Position numbers and translations under genes: made by a program. This document shows, piece by piece, positions 8,135 through 15,910 of a stretch of DNA of 64,000 bases. Every line of letters begins with the position of its first letter. The first letter of the stretch is position 1. Source of the stretch: Kumtagia sp964244725 (GTDB lineage Bacteria; Pseudomonadota; Alphaproteobacteria; Rhizobiales; Rhizobiaceae); contig CAXTJQ010000010.1 in NCBI GenBank assembly GCA_964244725.1, forward strand, positions 62,001-126,000. Direction: 5' to 3'. The notes beneath the pieces are model-generated. The model was given only the letters and a program-made list of their open reading frames with translations. It did no database searches and was not told where the DNA came from.

Positions 8135-10072
8135 TCAGGCCGTCGCCGCGACGGCGATCGCACGCGCGGGCGGGCCTTCCGCTTCGATCCCGAGCGCCGC
8201 GAGCGCCGTGGCGACGATATGCGGCGCGTTCAGTCCTGCGGTATCGTACATCGCGCGCGGCGTATCGTGATCCAGGAACACGTCCGGCAGGGTCATGGTG
8301 CGGATGCGCAGCCCGCGATCCAGCCTGCCCGACGATGCCAGGAAATGCAGGGTCTGAGCGCCGAACCCGCCTGAAGCGCCTTCCTCGATCGTCATGACGA
8401 CCTGGTGATGCCGTGCGAGCTGCAGGATCAGCTGGTGGTCGAGCGGCTTGGCGAAGCGGGCGTCGGCGACCGTTGTCGACAGGCCCTTCGCCTCCAGCGT
8501 GGCTGCCGCCTTGAAGCACTCGCCGAGCCGCCCGCCGAGCGACAGGAGCGCGATCTTCGACCCTTCGCGCAGGATGCGTCCCTTGCCGATCTCGAGCGCC
8601 ACGCCGCGCTCCGGCAGCGCAATGCCCTGGCCCTCGCCGCGCGGGTAGCGGAAGGCGGACGGGCCGTCGTCGATCGCCGCCGCCGTCGCGACCATATGCA
8701 CCAGTTCCGCCTCGTCGGCGGCGGCCATCACCACGAAGCCGGGCAGGTTGCCGAGATAGGCGACGTCGAAAGCGCCGGCATGCGTGGCGCCGTCGTCGCC
8801 CACGAGCCCCGCGCGGTCGATGGCGAACCGCACCGGCAGCTTCTGCAAGGCCACGTCATGGACGATCTGGTCGTAGCCGCGCTGCAGGAAGGTCGAGTAG
8901 ATCGCGCAGAACGGCCGCATGCCGGCCGCGGCGAGTCCGGCGGCGAAGGTCACGCCATGCTGTTCGGCGATGCCGACATCGAAGAAGCGCGCCGGGAACC
9001 GCTTCTGGAACTTGTCGAGCCCGGTTCCCGCTCCCATGGCGGCGGTGATGGCCACGATGCGGCTGTCGGTCTCGGCTTCGCGAATCAGGCTGTCGGCGAA
9101 GACGCCGGTATAGGTCGGAGCCTTCGGCGGCGATTTCTGCTGCTGGCCGGTGACGATGTCGAAGCGGGCGACGCCGTGATATTTGTCCGCCGCGTTCTCG
9201 GCCGGAGCGTAGCCCCTGCCCTTCTCGGTCAGCGCATGGATGAGCACCGGCCCATCGGCGCGTTGGCGCACCGTGCGCAGCACGTGCAGCAATTGGTTCA
9301 CGTCATGCCCGTCGACCGGACCGACATACGAAAAGCCGAGATCCTCGAACAGAGACCCGCCGACGATCAGATCCTTGACCAGGCCCTGTGCGCGTTCCGC
9401 GCCTTCGCGCAACGGCGGCGGCAGAAGCGACACCGAGCCTTTGGCCAACGCCTTGAAATCCTGGAACGGGCGCTCGGAATAAAGCTTGATCAGGTGTCGC
9501 GACATCGCGCCGACCGGCGGCGAGATCGACATGTCGTTGTCGTTGAGGATGACGATCAGCCGCTTGCCGAGATGGCCGGCATTGTTCATCGCCTCGTAGG
9601 CCATCCCGGCCGAGAGCGCCCCGTCGCCGATGACGCAGATCACGTCGCCCTTCTCGCCCTTGAGATCGCGCGCGACGGCGAAGCCGAGGCCGGCCGAGAT
9701 CGAGGTCGACGAATGCGCAGCGCCGAAGGGATCGTATTCGCTTTCCGACCGCTTGGTGAAGCCCGAAAGGCCGCCGCCCTGCCGCAGCGTGCGGATGCGC
9801 TCGCGCCGGCCGGTGAGGATCTTGTGCGGGTAGCATTGGTGGCCCACGTCGAAGATCAGTCTGTCGCGCGGCGTGTCGAAGACCGCATGGATCGCCACGG
9901 TCAGTTCCACCACGCCCAGGCTCGCGCCGAGGTGGCCGCCGGTGACCGACACGGCCGAGATCGTCTCGCTGCGCACTTCTCCCGCGAGCCGCACCAGTTC
10001 GGTCGGCGTCAGGCGCTTCATGTCGGCGGGCGAGGAAATCCTGTCGAGGACGCTTCGGTCGGGTCGTTTCAT
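8135..10072 (-). CDS. dxs: 1-deoxy-D-xylulose-5-phosphate synthase
   Basis: First enzyme of the MEP isoprenoid pathway, joining pyruvate and glyceraldehyde 3-phosphate with thiamine diphosphate. The 645-residue length is normal. Visible family blocks: VTGGHLGASLGVVELTVAI, FDVGHQCYPHKILTGRR, the thiamine/Mg site GDGALSAGMAYEAMNNAG, GVTFAAGLAAAGMRP, and DGATHAGAFDVAYL. The product supplies both carotenoids and the phytyl or geranylgeranyl tail of bacteriochlorophyll, explaining its place in the cluster. A PpsR-type tandem operator lies about 115-155 bp upstream of the ATG, suggesting oxygen/light control. hemC follows after 20 nt. Confidence 0.97.
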   Translation of the reverse strand: MKRPDRSVLDRISSPADMKRLTPTELVRLAGEVRSETISAVSVTGGHLGASLGVVELTVAIHAVFDTPRDRLIFDVGHQCYPHKILTGRRERIRTLRQGGGLSGFTKRSESEYDPFGAAHSSTSISAGLGFAVARDLKGEKGDVICVIGDGALSAGMAYEAMNNAGHLGKRLIVILNDNDMSISPPVGAMSRHLIKLYSERPFQDFKALAKGSVSLLPPPLREGAERAQGLVKDLIVGGSLFEDLGFSYVGPVDGHDVNQLLHVLRTVRQRADGPVLIHALTEKGRGYAPAENAADKYHGVARFDIVTGQQQKSPPKAPTYTGVFADSLIREAETDSRIVAITAAMGAGTGLDKFQKRFPARFFDVGIAEQHGVTFAAGLAAAGMRPFCAIYSTFLQRGYDQIVHDVALQKLPVRFAIDRAGLVGDDGATHAGAFDVAYLGNLPGFVVMAAADEAELVHMVATAAAIDDGPSAFRYPRGEGQGIALPERGVALEIGKGRILREGSKIALLSLGGRLGECFKAAATLEAKGLSTTVADARFAKPLDHQLILQLARHHQVVMTIEEGASGGFGAQTLHFLASSGRLDRGLRIRTMTLPDVFLDHDTPRAMYDTAGLNAPHIVATALAALGIEAEGPPARAIAVAATA

Positions 10073-10185
10073 GGCGCTGCCTCTCCCTGCGCGGGATCGT
10101 TCGGCGCGTCTTGCGGATCACGCCGCCAACCCTTTTACCACCCGACCAGAACCCACGTTCGCAGAACGCCGAAATCAGCGGTTGG

Positions 10186-10229
10186 TGTAAACAAACCTTT
10201 ACACAGCAATGTGTCAATGTCGATTGATT
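10186..10229. promoter_or_regulatory. Tandem PpsR/CrtJ operator upstream of dxs
   Basis: A perfect TGT-N12-ACA palindrome occupies 10186-10203. A second, degenerate site (TGT-N12-ATT) occupies 10212-10229, with exactly 8 bp between them, the geometry at which PpsR tetramers bind cooperatively. A minus-strand TTGACA within the pair could be a -35 element for dxs. The site lies between the hemE stop and the dxs start, both on the minus strand, so dxs-hemC is the likely target. Confidence 0.75.
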
Positions 10230-10286
10230 TTTGAGTTGGTATGCAGTCGCTGTCGTACCCGACCATGGGCGAACGATCGTCGCCGG

Positions 10287-11306
10287 TCAGCCCGCTGCGC
10301 CGCGAACTTGCGAGATCATCGCCTCGACATGCTCGATCGGCGTTTCCGGCGTGATGCCGTGACCGAGATTGAACACCAGGGGGCCGTCCGAAAGCCCGCC
10401 AAGGATCGTATCGACGCCCTCGCGGAGCGCCTCTCCTCCCGCGACGAGCCGCATCGGATCGAGATTGCCCTGAACCGCGCCGCCCGCCTGCAGCCGTCTC
10501 GCCTGCGACAGCGGCACGCTCCAGTCGAGGCCGAGCGCGTCGACGCCCGTCTTGTCCCGGAACGTGTCGTAGAGAGAACCCGCGCCCTTGGGAAAACCGA
10601 TGATGGGAACTGCCGGATGGGCGGCCTTGACCTTGGCCACCATGCGCGCGACCGGCGCGACGCAGTACGCCTCGAAGGACCGCTCGTCGAGCACGCCCGA
10701 CCAGGAATCGAAGATCTGGACGGCGTCCGCGCCGGCTTCGATCTGACGGATCAGATAGCCGGCCGACTGGTCCGCGAGGATGCCGAGAAGCCGCTCCATC
10801 GCCTCGGGATGGCGATAGGCGAACAGCCGTCCCGGCGCCTGGTCGGGCGTGCCGTGGCCAGCGATCATATAGGTGGCGACGGTCCACGGCGCGCCGCAGA
10901 AGCCGATCAGCGCAGTCTCCGCCGGTAATTCCCGACGCAAACGGCGCACAGTCTCGTAGACCGGAGCCAGATGGCCATGGAACCCCCGCACTTCGATCCG
11001 GTCGATTTCCTCCGCCGAGATCGGCGTCATCAGCGGCCCGCGCCCCTCCTCGAAGCGCAGGTCGCGGCCGAGCGCGTGCGGGACCACGAGTATGTCGGAA
11101 AACAGGATCGAGGCGTCGAAACCGAAGCGGCGGATCGGCTGAAGCGTGACTTCGACCGCGAGATCGGGATTGTAGCAGAGGTCGAGGAAACTGCCCGCCT
11201 GCCTGCGCGTCTCCCGGTATTCGGGAAGATACCGTCCGGCCTGCCGCATCATCCAGATCGGCGGCGGGAAGACCGTCTCCCCGGACAGCACTTCGAGGAA
11301 GCGCAT
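10287..11306 (-). CDS. hemE: Uroporphyrinogen III decarboxylase
   Basis: Decarboxylates the four acetate side chains of uroporphyrinogen III to coproporphyrinogen III, upstream of the haem and chlorophyll branch point. The 339-residue protein has the signature PPIWMMRQAGRYLPEYRE at residues 14-31, ILFSDILVVPHALG, GFCGAPWTVATYM and the C-terminal FNLGHGITPETP. It is in the same orientation as dxs-hemC but separated from dxs by 214 bp containing an operator pair, so it is probably a separate unit. The 200 bp upstream (11307-11506) hold no gene I can support. Confidence 0.97.
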   Translation of the reverse strand: MRFLEVLSGETVFPPPIWMMRQAGRYLPEYRETRRQAGSFLDLCYNPDLAVEVTLQPIRRFGFDASILFSDILVVPHALGRDLRFEEGRGPLMTPISAEEIDRIEVRGFHGHLAPVYETVRRLRRELPAETALIGFCGAPWTVATYMIAGHGTPDQAPGRLFAYRHPEAMERLLGILADQSAGYLIRQIEAGADAVQIFDSWSGVLDERSFEAYCVAPVARMVAKVKAAHPAVPIIGFPKGAGSLYDTFRDKTGVDALGLDWSVPLSQARRLQAGGAVQGNLDPMRLVAGGEALREGVDTILGGLSDGPLVFNLGHGITPETPIEHVEAMISQVRGAAG

Positions 11307-11506
11307 CAGGCGGCCGGGGACGTTGCTTGCCGCAACGGCGGCCGCTCGACTTCACGCAGCGGGAACGCCCGCCGTGGCTTCTCCGGAAGTCGGGCGCGGG
11401 AATGGCGGGATACGGCGTCCGCACGTCCCGTCGAGGTCTGCGGCCGGCCCCGGAGCGCCCACCCGCTCCGTCGAATTGCTGCGCTTCCGGACCGGCCGAG
11501 CGTCAT

Positions 11507-11956
11507 TCAGTTCGTCGCCGCCGCCTGGGCGAAAAGTTCCTCGTAATGCTTCTTGGCCTTGGGCTGCGGAATCTTCGTCAACGCAGCCTTGACCTCATCG
11601 AGGTTGACGGGCTTGCCCGCCACGACGACCGCGACCATGCCCATCGGCAGATGCGGCAGGCATTTGACCCCGTAGACGCCCTCGACATCGATCGTCATGG
11701 TGACGGGCTTGCCGGCCTTGCCCTTGAACTCCTTGCCGCCTTTCGGGAGCATGCCGGGCGTCGTTTCGGCAAGATGACCCGCGTCGGTTGGCACGAAGGT
11801 GACGGTGTCGCCGACCTGCGCGGTGATGAAATCGGGTTCGAACACCATCGCGCCCTTCGCGCCCTTGTTCAGCATCTTGACCTCGTGGTCGGCCGCCAAC
11901 GCGCCGTTCAGCATGAATGCGGTCAAGGCCGCGGCAACCATGGTTTGCTTTATCAC
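11507..11956 (-). CDS. Pseudoazurin, periplasmic blue copper protein
   Basis: A 149-residue exported type-1 copper electron carrier. Residues 1-21 form a signal peptide ending NGALA, and the mature protein begins ADHEVKMLNKG. In mature numbering the four copper ligands fall exactly at pseudoazurin positions: His40 (TDAGHLAE), Cys78 and His81 (KCLPH), Met86 (PMGM). The GTG at 11956 follows a strong GAGGAGG ribosome-binding site; the longer frame upstream is a shadow of bchI. Pseudoazurins usually pass electrons to nitrite or N2O reductase or cytochrome oxidases. Here it sits divergently next to bchI in a cluster that lacks pufC, which raises the possibility that it feeds the reaction centre. 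That role is inference. Confidence 0.95.
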   Translation of the reverse strand: MIKQTMVAAALTAFMLNGALAADHEVKMLNKGAKGAMVFEPDFITAQVGDTVTFVPTDAGHLAETTPGMLPKGGKEFKGKAGKPVTMTIDVEGVYGVKCLPHLPMGMVAVVVAGKPVNLDEVKAALTKIPQPKAKKHYEELFAQAAATN

Positions 11957-12122
11957 TTTCAGTTTCCTCCTCAGGGTTCTCGAAGGTTCACATGCCGGCT
12001 CGCTTACCGTGCGCTTGCACATGGTTCGCCGTCGAAGCGGAGAGGTAGCGCAGCAGGGGCCAATGTTCAACTCATTCCAAGAGCGCGATAAGGGGGACCG
12101 CCGGCGGCGCTTCCCGAAACGC

Positions 12123-12166
12123 TTGCCGACCAGGTTGACATGTCGTGGTGTAAAATGCCGGATGCG
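12123..12166. promoter_or_regulatory. Candidate degenerate PpsR operator pair upstream of bchI
   Basis: Two sites with the same 8-bp spacing as the perfect operators are visible: TTG-N12-ACA at 12123-12140 and TGT-N12-GCG at 12149-12166. The two inner half-sites are intact (TTGACA, 8 bp, TGTAAA), exactly as at bchC, while the outer halves are degenerate. The pair ends just before the ATG at 12170, which supports that start over the in-frame ATGs at 12140 and 12155. Strength of binding cannot be judged. Confidence 0.5.
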
Positions 12167-12169
12167 CGC

Positions 12170-13195
12170 ATGAGTTCGAACTATCCGTTTTCGGCGATTG
12201 TCGGCCAGGAGGAGATGAAGCGCGCCTTGCTGCTGGCGGCGATCGATCCGACGATCGGGGGCATCCTCGTCTTCGGCGACCGCGGCACCGGAAAGTCGAC
12301 CGCGGTGCGCGGCCTTGCCGGCCTGCTCCCGTCGATGACGGTGGCCGGCGACTGCCGCTACAATTGCGACCCCGCCGATCCGTCGCGCTATTGCGGCCGC
12401 TGCCGCGAGCAGGCGGCGGCCGGCGCGCTCAGGCGCCGCCAGATCGCGGTGCCTGTCATCGACCTGCCGCTCGGCGCGACGGAGGACCGGGTCGCGGGCG
12501 CGCTCGATCTGGAAAAGGCCCTCGTGTCCGGCGAGAAGGCCTTCGAGCCCGGCCTGCTCGCGGCCGCGCATCGCGGCTTCCTCTATATCGACGAGGTCAA
12601 TCTGCTCGAGGATCACCTCGTCGACCTGTTGCTCGACGTCGCCGCTTCGGGGGTTAACATCGTCGAGCGCGAGGGCTTGAGCATCCGCCACGCGGCGCGC
12701 TTCGTGCTGATCGGCAGCGGCAATCCGGAGGAGGGGGAGTTGCGGCCGCAACTGCTCGACCGTTTCGGGCTTTCCGTCGACGTTGTTTCGCCCAGGGATG
12801 TCCCGTCCCGCGTCGAGGTCGTCAAGCGTCGCGACGCCTTCGATCGCGACCCCGCGCAATTCGCCGCAGGCTGGAAGCGCAAGGACGCGGCGCTGCGAAC
12901 GAGGATCGGCAAGGCGCGCGGCTTGCTCGGCGCCATCGAGACGCCGGACGAGGTCCTCGAATTCGCCTCGACGCTCTGCCTGGCGCTCGGCGTCGACGGC
13001 CTGCGCGGCGAACTGACGCTGATCCGCACGGCCCGGGCGCTCGCCGCCCTCGATGGCAAGTCGCGGGTTGCCGCCGCAGACGTGCGTGCGATCGCCGTAT
13101 CGGCCCTGAGGCATCGTCTGCGGCGCGATCCGCTCGACGAATCCGATTCCGGCAGTCGCGTCGAGCGGGCTCTGTCGGAAATGGCCGCCGCGTGA
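12170..13195 (+). CDS. bchI: Magnesium chelatase ATPase subunit I
   Basis: The AAA+ ATPase ring subunit that drives insertion of Mg2+ into protoporphyrin IX with BchD and BchH. The 341-residue protein starts YPFSAIVGQEEMKRALL after the chosen ATG, has Walker A FGDRGTGKST, the insert cysteines of CRYNCDP and YCGRCRE, Walker B GFLYIDEVNLL, and the sensor GSGNPEEGELRPQLLDRFG. Longer in-frame starts at 12140 and 12155 add residues not found in the family and overlap a candidate operator. The gene overlaps bchD by 4 nt (GTGA). It is the first gene of the bchID-bchO-crtIB unit. Confidence 0.97.
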   Translation: MSSNYPFSAIVGQEEMKRALLLAAIDPTIGGILVFGDRGTGKSTAVRGLAGLLPSMTVAGDCRYNCDPADPSRYCGRCREQAAAGALRRRQIAVPVIDLPLGATEDRVAGALDLEKALVSGEKAFEPGLLAAAHRGFLYIDEVNLLEDHLVDLLLDVAASGVNIVEREGLSIRHAARFVLIGSGNPEEGELRPQLLDRFGLSVDVVSPRDVPSRVEVVKRRDAFDRDPAQFAAGWKRKDAALRTRIGKARGLLGAIETPDEVLEFASTLCLALGVDGLRGELTLIRTARALAALDGKSRVAAADVRAIAVSALRHRLRRDPLDESDSGSRVERALSEMAAA

Positions 13196-14958
13196 TCCAA
13201 ACCCCGCCCGTCGAACTGCCGAGCCGCTGGGACGACGCCTTGCTCGCGGCCGCCTTGCTCGCGGTCGATCCCGATGGCCTCGCCGGCGTGCATGTGCGCG
13301 CCCGGGCGGGCGCGGTGCGCGACCGCTGGCTGGAGTGGGCCACAGCCCTCGTATCGCCGGATGCGCCGATCCGCCGCATCGCGGCCGGCATCCCGGAAGC
13401 GCGGTTGACGGGCGGCCTCGACATCGGCCAGACGCTTGAACATGGCCGGCCGGTCGTCGAGCGCGGCGTGCTGGCCGGCGCGGACGGCGGGCTGGTCGTG
13501 CTCGCGATGGCCGAGCGCGTCGAGATGTCGGCGGCGGCCGTTGTCGGCACGGCGCTCGACGATCGTTTCGTCAGGATCGAACGCGATGGGATTTCGACGC
13601 GGCAGCCGGCGCGGTTCGCGCTAATCGCGCTCGACGAGGGCATCGACGACGAAGGCCTTTCCGCGCCGCTCGCCGACAGGCTCGGGCTGCGCATCGATCT
13701 GAATCCGATTGGCCTGCGCGCCACCGACGGCGGCGTGGATATCGCCGATGTCGGGCAGGCGAGGGCGCTTTTGCCCTCGGTGGCGATCTCCGACGAGTTG
13801 ATCGAGGCGCTATGCGCGGTAAGTCTCTCCGCAGGCGTCGCGTCCATGCGCGCGCCGCTTCACCTCGTGCGGGCCGCGCGGGCCGCCGCCGCGTTGCGCG
13901 GAAGTCGAACGGTTGGCGTGGAGGATGCGCGGACGGCGTTGCGCCTTGTCCTCGGCATGCAGGCGTCCGCGCCGCAGGACGCCCCAATGCCCGAAGAGAG
14001 TCGGCAAGACGAACAGCCGCCGCCCACCGAGGAGCCTGAACAGAATCAGGAGGCGTTGTCGGCGGACGCGCTGCAAGACATGCTCGTCGAGGCGGTGGAA
14101 GCCGTACTCCCCGAACATCTGCTCGCCGGCCTCGACACCGCCGCGCCACGGCGGCAACGGCGCGGAGAGGCCGGCAAGGCGGGCGCGATCCGCAACAGGG
14201 CGCGGCGCGGGCGCGCCATCGGCACGAACGACAAGCCGCCGTTTCCCGGCGCGCGCCTCGACGTGCTCGCCACCCTGCGGCAGGCCGCGCCCTGGCAGCG
14301 TATTCGCGCGATGTCCGTCACCGCGCCGGGCACGGGCGGCCAGCGCCGCCTTCACATCCGCAAGAGCGATTTCCGCTATCTGCGGTTCCGGGAAAAGACC
14401 GGCACGACGGCCATCTTCGCGGTCGACGCCTCCGGATCGGCGGCGCTCGAACGGCTCGCCGAAACCAAGGGCGCGATCGAACTGATTCTGGCCGAGTGCT
14501 ATGTGCGCCGCGATCAGGTCGCGCTGATCATCTTCCGGGGCTCGGCCTCCGAGACGTTGCTGGAGCCGACGCGTTCGCTGGTGCGCGCCAAGCGTAGCCT
14601 GTCGGCGCTTCCGGGCGGCGGCGGCACGCCGCTGGCGAGCGGGATTCTGGCGACCCTCGCCATGGCGATGCGTTCCGCCCGGGCCGGACAGAGCGTGGTG
14701 GCGGTCTTCCTCACCGACGGACGCGGCAATGTCGGTCTCGACGGCGGCACGATGAAGGCGCAGGTCGCCGCCGATACGGAGAAGGCGACGCGGACGTTTC
14801 GGGCGGCGGGCGTGCGCGCGATCCTCATCGACACGGCGCAACGCCCTCATATGCGGGCCGAGACCCTGGCGCGCGATCTCGGCGCCGAATACCTCGCCTT
14901 GCCGAGAAGCGGCTCGCGGGCGGTGGCGCGCGAAATCGGCAGCCGCATGGAGGGCTGA
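13192..14958 (+). CDS. bchD: Magnesium chelatase subunit D
   Basis: Platform subunit of magnesium chelatase. The 588-residue protein has an N-terminal inactive AAA+ domain related to BchI, a central acidic and Pro/Gln-rich linker (about residues 260-290, rich in PEE, QDEQPPP and EEPEQNQE), and a C-terminal integrin-I (von Willebrand A) domain. That domain has a metal-binding MIDAS motif AVDASGSAA followed by FLTDGRGN. The start is GTG, overlapping the bchI stop. bchO follows after 5 nt. The expected D-subunit features are present and length is typical. Confidence 0.96.
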   Translation: MIQTPPVELPSRWDDALLAAALLAVDPDGLAGVHVRARAGAVRDRWLEWATALVSPDAPIRRIAAGIPEARLTGGLDIGQTLEHGRPVVERGVLAGADGGLVVLAMAERVEMSAAAVVGTALDDRFVRIERDGISTRQPARFALIALDEGIDDEGLSAPLADRLGLRIDLNPIGLRATDGGVDIADVGQARALLPSVAISDELIEALCAVSLSAGVASMRAPLHLVRAARAAAALRGSRTVGVEDARTALRLVLGMQASAPQDAPMPEESRQDEQPPPTEEPEQNQEALSADALQDMLVEAVEAVLPEHLLAGLDTAAPRRQRRGEAGKAGAIRNRARRGRAIGTNDKPPFPGARLDVLATLRQAAPWQRIRAMSVTAPGTGGQRRLHIRKSDFRYLRFREKTGTTAIFAVDASGSAALERLAETKGAIELILAECYVRRDQVALIIFRGSASETLLEPTRSLVRAKRSLSALPGGGGTPLASGILATLAMAMRSARAGQSVVAVFLTDGRGNVGLDGGTMKAQVAADTEKATRTFRAAGVRAILIDTAQRPHMRAETLARDLGAEYLALPRSGSRAVAREIGSRMEG

Positions 14959-14963
14959 AGGCG

Positions 14964-15887
14964 ATGGCGGGCGAGGCGGGCAGGCCGGTCTGGTCGGTCG
15001 AGGGTCGGGACTGGCCGAACCGCGAGCATAGCCGCTTCGTTTCGGCCGGCGGCCTTTTCTGGCATGTGCAGGAGATGGGCTCGGGTCCGAAGCTTCTGCT
15101 CCTGCACGGAACGGGCGCCGCGACCCACTCCTTCCGCGATCTCGCGCCGCTTCTGGCCGGCGATTTCCGTCTGCTCGCGCCGGACCTCCCCGGCCACGGC
15201 TTCACGGCCATGCCGGGAAGCAGCGGCCTTTCGTTGCCCGGCATGGCGCGGCTCGTCGGCGGGCTGCTGCGCGAGACCGATTTCGCCCCCGACATCGCCG
15301 TCGGGCATTCGGCCGGCGCGGCGGTCCTGGTCGAACTCGCGCTCGCCGGCGCGATCTCTCCCAAGATGATCGTGGCGATCAACGGCGCGCTGCTGCCGAT
15401 ACGCGGCGCTTCATTGTTCTCGCCGTTGGCCAAGCTCCTGTTCCTCAACCCGCTCGCGCCAAAACTGTTTGCCTGGCGGGCGCTCAGCCACGACGCGACC
15501 AAACGGTTGATCGAAGGCACCGGGTCCGCCATCGACCCGCGCGGCCTGGACCTGTACCAGCGTCTTTTCCGCAAGCCCGGCCACGTCGCGGGCACGCTCG
15601 GCATGATGGCCAACTGGGACCTCGACGGCCTTCAGCGCAGGATCGGGACGCTCTCCTGCCCGCTCGTCTTAATGACCGGCGCCGGCGACAAGGCGGTCGC
15701 GCCCGGCGATGCGCGCATGGTTTGCGCGAAGGTGAAAACGTCGCGGGTCGTCGCGTTGCCCTACGGCGGCCATCTCGTCCATGAGGAAGAGCCGGCCCGC
15801 CTCGCGGCGCTCGTCACGGGCTTCGCGCAGGACGCCGGCGTCTTTCCGGTCGGCGAAACAGAGCGTTTGTCAAAACCAATTGACTGA
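14964..15887 (+). CDS. bchO: BchO, alpha/beta hydrolase associated with magnesium chelatase
   Basis: A 307-residue alpha/beta hydrolase fold protein of the BchO family, found in purple bacteria directly after bchD. Its biochemical role is unproven, though it is often called a magnesium chelatase accessory protein. Visible are LLLLHGTGAATHSF, the DLPGHGFT strand-turn, the nucleophile elbow VGHSAGAAVLVE (Ser near residue 117) and a late His in YGGHLVHEEEP. It begins 5 nt after bchD with ATG. The last 20 nt of the gene run into a PpsR-like site belonging to crtI. Confidence 0.93.
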   Translation: MAGEAGRPVWSVEGRDWPNREHSRFVSAGGLFWHVQEMGSGPKLLLLHGTGAATHSFRDLAPLLAGDFRLLAPDLPGHGFTAMPGSSGLSLPGMARLVGGLLRETDFAPDIAVGHSAGAAVLVELALAGAISPKMIVAINGALLPIRGASLFSPLAKLLFLNPLAPKLFAWRALSHDATKRLIEGTGSAIDPRGLDLYQRLFRKPGHVAGTLGMMANWDLDGLQRRIGTLSCPLVLMTGAGDKAVAPGDARMVCAKVKTSRVVALPYGGHLVHEEEPARLAALVTGFAQDAGVFPVGETERLSKPID

Positions 15888-15910
15888 AATACTGTCGCGC
15901 CATGTTGACG
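15868..15910. promoter_or_regulatory. Candidate PpsR operator pair at the bchO/crtI junction
   Basis: TGT-N12-ACT at 15868-15885 overlaps the bchO stop, and TGT-N12-ACG at 15893-15910 covers the crtI start codon. The gap is 7 bp rather than the 8 bp seen elsewhere, and each site has one mismatch in the right half. This is a plausible internal control point letting crtI-crtB be repressed separately from bchID-bchO, but weaker than the crtE or bchC sites. Confidence 0.5.

Noticed and set aside
12140..12169. BchI start at 12140 or 12155
   Set aside because: These add residues not typical of BchI and lie in a candidate PpsR operator; the ATG at 12170 gives the standard N-terminus.
10187..12169. 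FNR-type sites (TTGAT-N4-ATCAA) near hemE, pseudoazurin or bchI
   Set aside because: TTGAT-like fragments occur near 10224 but the second half-site does not match, so no site is claimed.
11957..13114. Upstream extension of the pseudoazurin frame (to 13114) as a larger fused protein
   Set aside because: The extension is antisense to bchI and has low-complexity composition; a strong ribosome-binding site and signal peptide mark the real start at 11956.
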